Source of the DNA: Nostoc sp. FACHB-152
GTDB lineage: Bacteria > Cyanobacteriota > Cyanobacteriia > Cyanobacteriales > Nostocaceae
Direction: 5' to 3'
NCBI RefSeq assembly: GCF_014697475.1
Contig: NZ_JACJRV010000009.1
Coordinates: forward strand, 120,730 to 184,729
DNA: 64,000 nt
Of the stretch, positions 53,158 through 59,796 are shown in pieces (position 1 is the first letter of the stretch; each line of letters begins with the position of its first letter). The notes beneath the pieces are model-generated. The model ran no database searches. It was given only the letters and a program-made list of their open reading frames with translations, and was not told the DNA's origin. The translations under genes were made by a program, and so were the position numbers.

Positions 53158-54279
53158 ATGAGTAATCAAATATTAGCAGACTTATTCTTATCATTAAATA
53201 TCGTAGTTTTAGAAAGAATTGACATCGGTTTATTTAAAATTACTTCTAAGGTGCCTGATTGGTTGAGGCGTTTTTGTAGCCAAGAATTAACAGTTGGGAT
53301 GAATATGTTAATTCCCCAAGAAGAATTTGCCTTTTTAGAAAATTTCTTGTTTGATGCAGAGGAATTTTGGCATAACAACAGCAGTGGTAAGCTGAGTTCT
53401 GGTCTATGGATTGAAAAAAATTTAAATGGTTATGAAGAACAGCTAGAAGCTTATGCAATATGTATAAATTATAGTAAAATCTTATTAATTGAATTGGTAA
53501 GAGATAAATATCAAGATAAGCAAAATTTAATTCAAATAGGTAGACAACAAGAATTAAATTATCAGCATTTATTAAAAGAAAATCAAAAAAAAGAGGTGCT
53601 GATTAATTGTATTATCCATGATATAGCAGGTCAGCTAACTGCGATTAATTGCTGTTTATCTTTGTTAGAGTTTGAAAGTTTGACAGCTAAAGGAAAAGAA
53701 AATTTAGAAATTGCTAGAAAGCAATCTCTTAAGCAAGAAATGCTAATTAGAAATATATTAGATGCTTTTTCTGCTGACGTGCGATCGCTAGAAACTTTTG
53801 TAGCAGATATTGATACGGCTCCAGATATTTTAGTTGCGATACAAGAAAATTTGGAGCTATTTAACTCTACATTTTCGCTGAGTAATAAACAGTTACAGTT
53901 TGTTGCCAACACTGATATAACAGCCGATTGGAAAGTTGTAGGTGAACAATCGCGCTTAGATAGAATAATTACAAATCTTGTGGAGAATGCTTATCGCTAC
54001 AGTCCACCAGAGTCTACTGTAACTATTGGTTTGCAAGCTGAAGAAGAATCTGTTCTTTTCACTATTGATGATGAAGGAGCAGGTGTACAACCGGAGATGA
54101 TAGAAAATTTATTTCAAAAGTTTTCTCAAGGTCAAAATAACTCAGGTAGAGCCGGTATTGGTTTGTATTTTTGTCGCATGACTATTGAGCGTTGGGGTGG
54201 AAATATCGGTTATTTACCACGCCAAGAAGGCGGTTCCAGATTTTGGTTCCGCCTTCCAAGACCTAGAACAGGGGTGTAA
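53158..54279 (+). CDS. Histidine kinase of the GTPase cluster
   Basis: The 373-residue soluble kinase has an N-terminal sensor-like domain (about 10-120), a coiled linker (ELNYQHLLKENQKKE), a H-box of unusual form IIHDIAGQLTAINCCLSLLE (histidine near 153) and a HATPase domain with NLVENAYRYSPPES, DDEGAGVQPEM and AGIGLYFCRM (about 278-345). No response regulator is adjacent, so output may be by another protein or by the cluster's GTPase. It starts 23 bases after the small sensor-like gene. Confidence 0.85.
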   Translation: MSNQILADLFLSLNIVVLERIDIGLFKITSKVPDWLRRFCSQELTVGMNMLIPQEEFAFLENFLFDAEEFWHNNSSGKLSSGLWIEKNLNGYEEQLEAYAICINYSKILLIELVRDKYQDKQNLIQIGRQQELNYQHLLKENQKKEVLINCIIHDIAGQLTAINCCLSLLEFESLTAKGKENLEIARKQSLKQEMLIRNILDAFSADVRSLETFVADIDTAPDILVAIQENLELFNSTFSLSNKQLQFVANTDITADWKVVGEQSRLDRIITNLVENAYRYSPPESTVTIGLQAEEESVLFTIDDEGAGVQPEMIENLFQKFSQGQNNSGRAGIGLYFCRMTIERWGGNIGYLPRQEGGSRFWFRLPRPRTGV

Positions 54280-54290
54280 CACATTTTTTT

Positions 54291-54319
54291 GTAGAGACGT
54301 AGCATTGCTACGTCTCTAC
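54291..54319. repeat. 29-bp perfect palindrome (copy 2)
   Basis: It is identical base for base to 14839-14867 and again sits between convergent gene ends (kinase plus, hli minus), five bases before the hli stop codon. A run of seven T precedes it on the plus strand, the wrong side for a classical terminator. Confidence 0.9.
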
Positions 54320-54323
54320 AGGA

Positions 54324-54536
54324 TTAATAACCAATCAAATGTAAGACATCGCGCAGGACGCTATAACCTGCTAAGTCCCACAGTAAATAAGCTAGAAAAC
54401 CAATCGCTGCCAAGCGACCATTCCATAGTTCAGCTTGGGGAGTCCAGCCAAACAGAAATTCATTGCGATCGCGGCCATTATAAGCATTAGCAACTGTTGG
54501 TAGATTGGTAGAGGGACGAGTTTCACGAGTTTCCAT
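54324..54536 (-). CDS. High-light-inducible protein (tandem copy 3)
   Basis: The 70-residue single-helix protein ends in the chlorophyll-binding pattern AELWNGRLAAIGFLAYLLW (E and N/R ligands as in the LHC motif ExxNxR). It then continues with DLAGYSVLRDVLHLIGY. Hlips protect photosystem II assembly and bind chlorophyll and carotenoid in thylakoids. The N-terminal 20 residues are polar and differ between copies. It is the last of three tandem paralogues. Confidence 0.93.
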   Translation of the reverse strand: METRETRPSTNLPTVANAYNGRDRNEFLFGWTPQAELWNGRLAAIGFLAYLLWDLAGYSVLRDVLHLIGY

Positions 54537-54580
54537 GATTTTTCTCCAAAATTAAGCTAGTTTTTCTGAATTTTTTATTT

Positions 54581-54799
54581 TTAGTAACCAATGATGTGCA
54601 GTACATCGCGCAGAACGCTATAGCCTGCTAAATCCCAAAGTAAATAAGCTAGAAAACCAATCGCTGCCAAGCGACCATTCCATAGTTCCGCTTGGGGATT
54701 CCAACCAAAAATAAACGCATTTCGGTCTATACCGTTATAAGCTTTAGCAACAGATGGTAAATCGGTAGAAGGGCTGGTTTGTGTAGAGTTAGATGCCAT
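54581..54799 (-). CDS. High-light-inducible protein (tandem copy 2)
   Basis: The true start is ATG 54799 (MASNSTQTSPSTDLP), immediately after GGAGGAAAAA, so the upstream TTG is part of the ribosome-binding site. The 72-residue product has the same C-terminal 45 residues as its neighbours, with HIIGY in place of HLIGY. Spacers between the three copies share AAATTAAGCTA(G/A)TTTTTCTGA, showing that the duplication included the leader. Confidence 0.93.
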   Translation of the reverse strand: MASNSTQTSPSTDLPSVAKAYNGIDRNAFIFGWNPQAELWNGRLAAIGFLAYLLWDLAGYSVLRDVLHIIGY

Positions 54800-54840
54800 T
54801 TTTTCCTCCAAAATTAAGCTAATTTTTCTGAGTTTTTTAT

Positions 54841-55044
54841 TTAGTAACCAATTAGGTGCAAGACATCGCGCAGAACGCTATAACCTGCTAAATCCCACAG
54901 TAAATAAGCTAGAAAACCAATTGCAGCCAAGCGGCCATTCCATAGTTCCGCTTGAGGAGTCCAACCGAAGAGAAAAGCATTACGATCAATGCCGTTGTAT
55001 TCTGTTGCAACTTTTGGCAAATTATTGGAGGAGCGAGTTTCCAT
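54841..55044 (-). CDS. High-light-inducible protein (tandem copy 1)
   Basis: The 67-residue Hlip is the promoter-proximal copy. It reads METRSSNNLPKVATEYNG and then the same LHC-type helix as the others. It carries the same METR start as copy 3. An RpaB-type HLR1 element lies 160 bases upstream, so the set is probably induced by strong light through NblS-RpaB. Confidence 0.93.
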   Translation of the reverse strand: METRSSNNLPKVATEYNGIDRNAFLFGWTPQAELWNGRLAAIGFLAYLLWDLAGYSVLRDVLHLIGY

Positions 55045-55560
55045 TTTTTGATTCCAAATTCATTTGTTACTTAACTTAAAGTTAGCTATTTATAAATCGA
55101 CTGGTTTCTGTCTGTAGGTACAAACTCTAAGCACTTCTTGTGGAAGATTAAAAAAGCTTGAAAGTTTAAACATATCCACCTTCAGAGGGTGATAAAAACA
55201 GTATTTGTAAATAAATGTAAATTGCTATTAGCTAAATTAAGATTAAGCTAGGATTAAATCATAGAAATTAAGCTAGTTTTATTAAATAGGAATTAAGCTC
55301 CAATATTTCCGTAAAAAGGGGCATTTCGCTTCTTTAAGGCAATAAATATCCTAAGAATTAAATCTCGCGGCTAATCAAACTTCTACCCGACGCTAGATAT
55401 ATTGTTCAAACTTCAGGTGGATGCTGAAATCGTCTAAATTCCTGGATTCTGAGATCTACAAGAGTTAGGTATGGCGATAGTTACAGAAATAAATTGCATA
55501 TTTGCGCTCACACGATTCTTAAATCCCTCCAAAGTTAAACTTTAAAAGAAGGAAATACAA
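55045..55560. other. Divergent promoter region for hli cluster and repeat protein
   Basis: These 516 bases serve two divergent transcripts. The hli side contains the HLR1 element at 55204-55221. The plus side has AAGAAGGAA just before the ATG of the 1048-residue protein. No small gene is visible. Confidence 0.6.
55204..55221 (-). promoter_or_regulatory. HLR1 element (RpaB-binding type) upstream of hli cluster
   Basis: On the minus strand the sequence is TTTACATTTATTTACAAA. It fits the published HLR1 consensus of two (G/T)TTACA(T/A)(T/A) repeats separated by two bases. It is about 160 bases from the first hli ATG. RpaB binds such sites in low light and is released in high light. Confidence 0.7.
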
Positions 55561-58500
55561 ATGATTCAAAGTACGGGAATTATGTTGGGACTCTACAAAC
55601 CATTATTATGGGTAGCACAAACTTCTGTAGATCCCTCAAACGTTACGCCAGCGCAGGCATCGGTTCTGACATCCGGGCCACGCTTTTTTGTCGCCTTAAT
55701 CTCCGGCGTGATTTTGGCTTTTGCTTTTCAACTAGTGCTAACAAACCTCTCTGTTGCAGCTGGTATCTCCTACCTAGGGCATTCATCTGATTCAGATTCC
55801 AGTTCAAGTAGTGGAGAAGGTGGCAGTTTTGGCGGAACAATTCGCAAAATTGGCACGGCTGTAGGTATTTGGACATTAGTCACCGTTACGATCGCCTTAT
55901 TAATCGCCAGTTTCTTAGCAGTAAAATTAAGCTTAGTCATTTTTGATCCCAAACTAGGAGCCATTCTCGGCTTAGTAATTTGGGGCGCATATTTCTTATT
56001 ACTAGTTTGGGTAAGTTCCACTACCGTAGGTTCCTTAGTCGGTTCAGTGGTGAACACTGCCACCTCCGGTTTTCAAGCCATTATGGGAACTGCTACCGCC
56101 GCCCTTGGTGCTAAAGCCGTAAATAACCAAGTCGTAGCCACCGCCGAAGCCGCCGCCGCCGCTGTACGCCGAGAATTAGGTAGTGCGATTGATCCCATCA
56201 GCATTCGGGAGAATATCGAAGATTACCTAGACAAGCTGCGTCCCCCCGAATTGGATGTATCGAGAATCAAGAGTGAATTTCAATCCTTACTCAACGATCC
56301 TCAATTAAAAGCGATAACTTCGTTAAGCTACGCTAACGCAGGTAGCCCTGATTTACGCAACATTAACCGCCAAAAATTTATTGATTTAGTTAGCAGTCGT
56401 ACTGACCTTTCTAAACGCGAAGTCAACCGTATAGCTGATACACTATACAACGTTTGGCAGCAGGTAGTAGGGCAACACTCTGGCCAAGACCGCATCGGCG
56501 AATTAGTTGACTATCTCAAATCTCTACCACCAGGACAAACTAAAACCGACGAACTGAACGCCAAATTAGAACAGCTAATCGCTGAAACCCGTGCTTCTAA
56601 AGAAGCTGATCAGAAAGCCGCACCTGGGACAGTTCAGAGTACACTCCAACAAGGAATAACTGCCCTGACTGGCATTGTGATGGGACGCACTGACTTGTCA
56701 GATATCGATGTCGAAAAAATTCTGCGATCGCTGACTTCTGCTAAAGATAAAGTTACAGAACAAGCAGATAAATTAGGGCTTCCCACACCATCCCAACCTT
56801 ACAGCCCAATTCGTGCTGATATCGAGAACTATCTACATAACACCTTTGCTTGGCAACTCAGCCAAGAAAGAATCGCGCAAGAATTCCGCGATGTTATTTA
56901 TGACCCGGCTGCCGATCCTGGCATTATTAGAAGAGAATTAGAACGCATTTCTCGCAACGATTTTGCCAATATTCTGCAACAAAGAGGATTACTTACTCAA
57001 GCGGAAATTGGGCGGATTGCAGATCAGCTAGAAGCTGTGCGTCAATCAGTATTAGTCACCGTCACAGCTGAAGAAGAAAGAGACATCGCCCAAGATTTGC
57101 AACGACGAGTAGACACTTATCTTTTGGTGACACCCAAATCAGAGTTGAGTGCTGAAGGGATTGAACGAGATTTCCATGCTTTATTGGCAGACTCAGATGC
57201 AGATTATGAAACATTGACCCGACGAGTAGCAATAGTTGACCGTCAGGAAATGCGGAAAATCTTGCTAGAACGCAACGATATTCAAGTTTACGAAGTAGAA
57301 CCGATTCTAGATGAGTTAGAAAAACAACGCGATCGCGTTTTAGTTGAAGCGCAAGGCATTGCAGAACAGGCAAAATATCAAGCAGAAACCCTGTGGTTGA
57401 ATGTCGAATCATATCTGCGTAACACCGGTAAAGCTGAGTTAAACCCTGATGCCATTCGCGCCGATCTCAAGCGATTACTAGAAGATCCCCAAGCTGGGAT
57501 GAGTGCAATTCGCGCCAGATTGTCTCGCTTTGACCGCGACACCTTAGTGCAGTTGTTGAGTCAACGCCAAGACTTGAGCGAAGACCAAGTTAATAACATT
57601 CTTCATACTGTGGAAGATTCTTGGCACAGTGTTCGCCACGCACCGCAAGCAGTAGCAGACAAAGCCAAAGAACAATATGATTCTGTGACAACTGCAATCA
57701 CCGAGTATCTGCGGAACACTGGTAAAGACGAACTTAACCCAGAAGGTATTCAACGGGATTTGAATCGCTTGTTTGAAAACCCCAAAGAAGGCGCAGTAGC
57801 CCTGCGTCGGCGGTTATCGCAACTAGACAGAGATACTTTAGTGAAGTTGCTGAGTCAGCGTCAAGACTTGAGTGAAGCACAAGTCAACGAAGTAATTGAC
57901 TCTATGCAAACATCCATCCGGAATATTGTGCGTGCGCCACGCCGTCTGGCAACCCGGACACAGCAAAGAATGGATACATTCAAAGCTTATCTGGAAGAAT
58001 ATTTGCGGCAAACTGGCAAAGAAGAACTCAACCCCGAAGGTATTAAACGTGACTTGCAATTATTGTTGCACGATCCACGGGTAGGGGTAGAAAGTTTGAG
58101 CGATCGCTTGTCTCATTTTGACCGTTCGACAATCATTGCCTTGCTGAAGATTCGGGAAGATATGACCGATGAAGAAGCAGCCAGAATTGCCGATAATATG
58201 ATTTCCGTCCGCGATCAATTCGTCGAGCAAGTGCGGAGTATCCAACGGCGAATACAGGATGTAGTTGACGGAGTTTTTGCCCGCATCCGCAACTATCTCA
58301 ACTCATTAGATCGCCCAGAACTCAACTATGACGGCGTTAAGCGTGATGTCAGACAGTTATTTGAAGATCCACAAGCTGGATTTGAATCGTTACGCGATCG
58401 CTTATCTTCCTTCAACCGCGATACTCTAGTTGCAATCATGAGTTCGCGTGAAGATATCTCTGAGGAAGATGCCAACCGCATCATCGAGCAAATCGAACGC

Positions 58501-58707
58501 GCGCGTAACACAGTATTGCAACGTGCAGAACGCTTACAAAACGAAGCGCAACGCCGCCTCGAAGAAGTCAAGCATCAAGCCCAAAAGCAAGCCGAAGAAA
58601 CCCGCAAAGCCGCAGCCTCCGCCGCTTGGTGGTTATTTGCGACAGCCATCGTTTCCGCAATTTTCGCCGCATTAGGTGGAGCGATCGCTGTTACTCCCTT
58701 AGGCTAA
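55561..58707 (+). CDS. Large membrane protein with seven helical repeats, 98-residue period
   Basis: The 1048-residue protein has three membrane helices near the N terminus (about 40-65, 100-125, 130-160) and one at the C terminus (WWLFATAIVSAIFAALGGAIAV). Between them are seven related modules starting with a (Y-L) at about residues 222, 424, 520, 618, 716, 814 and 912. The last five are spaced exactly 98 residues. Typical module features are YLRNTGK-ELNP-(E/D)-(G/A)-I, RDL-LL-DP, L-(S/R)-FDRDTLV-LLSQR-DLSE. Soluble modules between end anchors suggest an extended scaffold tethered at both ends. Annotation as a transporter would be misleading. I know no function. Confidence 0.85.
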   Translation: MIQSTGIMLGLYKPLLWVAQTSVDPSNVTPAQASVLTSGPRFFVALISGVILAFAFQLVLTNLSVAAGISYLGHSSDSDSSSSSGEGGSFGGTIRKIGTAVGIWTLVTVTIALLIASFLAVKLSLVIFDPKLGAILGLVIWGAYFLLLVWVSSTTVGSLVGSVVNTATSGFQAIMGTATAALGAKAVNNQVVATAEAAAAAVRRELGSAIDPISIRENIEDYLDKLRPPELDVSRIKSEFQSLLNDPQLKAITSLSYANAGSPDLRNINRQKFIDLVSSRTDLSKREVNRIADTLYNVWQQVVGQHSGQDRIGELVDYLKSLPPGQTKTDELNAKLEQLIAETRASKEADQKAAPGTVQSTLQQGITALTGIVMGRTDLSDIDVEKILRSLTSAKDKVTEQADKLGLPTPSQPYSPIRADIENYLHNTFAWQLSQERIAQEFRDVIYDPAADPGIIRRELERISRNDFANILQQRGLLTQAEIGRIADQLEAVRQSVLVTVTAEEERDIAQDLQRRVDTYLLVTPKSELSAEGIERDFHALLADSDADYETLTRRVAIVDRQEMRKILLERNDIQVYEVEPILDELEKQRDRVLVEAQGIAEQAKYQAETLWLNVESYLRNTGKAELNPDAIRADLKRLLEDPQAGMSAIRARLSRFDRDTLVQLLSQRQDLSEDQVNNILHTVEDSWHSVRHAPQAVADKAKEQYDSVTTAITEYLRNTGKDELNPEGIQRDLNRLFENPKEGAVALRRRLSQLDRDTLVKLLSQRQDLSEAQVNEVIDSMQTSIRNIVRAPRRLATRTQQRMDTFKAYLEEYLRQTGKEELNPEGIKRDLQLLLHDPRVGVESLSDRLSHFDRSTIIALLKIREDMTDEEAARIADNMISVRDQFVEQVRSIQRRIQDVVDGVFARIRNYLNSLDRPELNYDGVKRDVRQLFEDPQAGFESLRDRLSSFNRDTLVAIMSSREDISEEDANRIIEQIERARNTVLQRAERLQNEAQRRLEEVKHQAQKQAEETRKAAASAAWWLFATAIVSAIFAALGGAIAVTPLG

Positions 58708-58730
58708 CAAGCTGTCTCCGCTAAAGTTTT

Positions 58731-58756
58731 AGCCTCCCCTAGGGGAGGCTTTTTTA
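58731..58756 (+). terminator. Rho-independent terminator
   Basis: AGCCTCCCC-TA-GGGGAGGCT forms a perfect nine-base GC-rich stem followed by TTTTTTA, 24 bases after the 1048-residue protein gene. Confidence 0.93.
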
Positions 58757-58801
58757 TGTAATTAGAGAACAGGGAACGGGGAACAGGCAACAGTATTTTT
58801 T

Positions 58802-58836
58802 GTAGGTTGGGTGTAACGAAGTGAAACCCAACCTAC
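58802..58836. repeat. Inverted repeat GTAGGTTGGGT ... ACCCAACCTAC
   Basis: Eleven-base arms enclose gtaacgaagtgaa. It is a dispersed cyanobacterial spacer hairpin located in the gap between convergent genes. Confidence 0.75.
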
Positions 58837-58839
58837 TAA

Positions 58840-58867
58840 CTATTGCCTATTGCCTATTGCCTATTGC
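58840..58867. repeat. Short tandem heptamer repeat (CTATTGC)4
   Basis: Four perfect CTATTGC copies end six bases before the TPR gene's stop. It is a second STRR-type array, with a different unit from the one at 38.5 kb. Confidence 0.9.
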
Positions 58868-58873
58868 CTTTGA

Positions 58874-59527
58874 TCAAGAAACACTAGGATCATCGGCAGT
58901 TCTAATCTGCTTCAACATCTGTTCGACTTGGTATGCTTTATCATTTCTACTTTCAGTTTTAAATATAGTTAAAGCTTTTTCTAAAGAAGCTACAGCCTCA
59001 TCTCGTTTATTAATTTGCCATAGTGCTTGCCCTAAATTTGTCATGGCTTCGGCATAATCAGGATTAATTTCTAAAGCTTTGCGATATTCAGTAATTGCTT
59101 CATTCCATCGGTCTTGAGTCGCGTAAACCACACCGATCGCATTGTAAGCTAAAGCATATTTTGGCTTGAGACGAATCGCTTCTTGGTAAGATTTTATTGC
59201 CGCTTCTGGCTGTTTTTGCCGTAAAAGTACATTACCGAGTTGAAAATGTCCAAAAGCATCTTCAGGATATTTTTTAATTAACTGCCGTAAACTGGTTTCT
59301 GCACCTTTGAAATCTCTTTGATTGTATAAGGCATTGGCTTGTTGTACTAACTGCGATCGCTCTTGACTATCGTTGTCGGCAAACTGTGCCAGTTTTTGTG
59401 GGATTTTTTTTGTAATTTGTGCAGGTGAATGCAAAGCAACTGTCGTTGGTACTGCTAACGCTAATGGTGATGTCCCAATTGTTGCGATTAAGCTCAACAT
59501 TATGCTACTAACAGGTTGAACTTTCAT
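58874..59527 (-). CDS. Secreted TPR-repeat protein
   Basis: The start is ATG 59527 (MKVQPVSSIMLSLIAT), with GAGGAA upstream. This gives 217 residues. A signal peptide is expected to be cleaved near LALA. From about residue 60 there are four tetratricopeptide repeats, such as AEAMTNLGQALWQINKRDEAVASLEKAL. They form a superhelical protein-binding surface in the periplasm. The partner is unknown. The gene converges on the 1048-residue protein and stands alone on its strand. Confidence 0.85.
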   Translation of the reverse strand: MKVQPVSSIMLSLIATIGTSPLALAVPTTVALHSPAQITKKIPQKLAQFADNDSQERSQLVQQANALYNQRDFKGAETSLRQLIKKYPEDAFGHFQLGNVLLRQKQPEAAIKSYQEAIRLKPKYALAYNAIGVVYATQDRWNEAITEYRKALEINPDYAEAMTNLGQALWQINKRDEAVASLEKALTIFKTESRNDKAYQVEQMLKQIRTADDPSVS

Positions 59528-59575
59528 TGCCTTCAATTCCTCACTAATGTCCTGATCCTCATCATAGATTGAAGG

Positions 59576-59620
59576 GTGAAGGATGAAGTATGAAGTCAGA
59601 AGTCAGAAGTATGAAATAAA
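59576..59620. repeat. TATGAAGT / CAGAAGT spacer repeats
   Basis: gaaggatgaagtatgaagtcagaagtcagaagtatgaaat is a degenerate tandem of (T)GAAGTA/CAGAAGT words. The same words occur near 36318-36383, 43378-43400 and 47216-47276. They are dispersed low-complexity spacer repeats. Confidence 0.55.
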
Positions 59621-59796
59621 GTCACCTTTATATAAAATTCGGATGTGATGTAATAATTCACAGTGTCCAGATTGCTTACTTCTCAAAGAAATCGGGGATT
59701 TTGTTTCTCATGAATGATTTTTGATTAGCGATCGCTCTCCAAGTTTGAGAATATGTCATACCATTTTAGATTTGAGATTTGGTCTAAACTGCTCTG

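Noticed and set aside
55561..58707. Calling the large repeat protein a transporter
   Set aside because: Only four membrane helices are visible, and most of the chain is soluble repeats.
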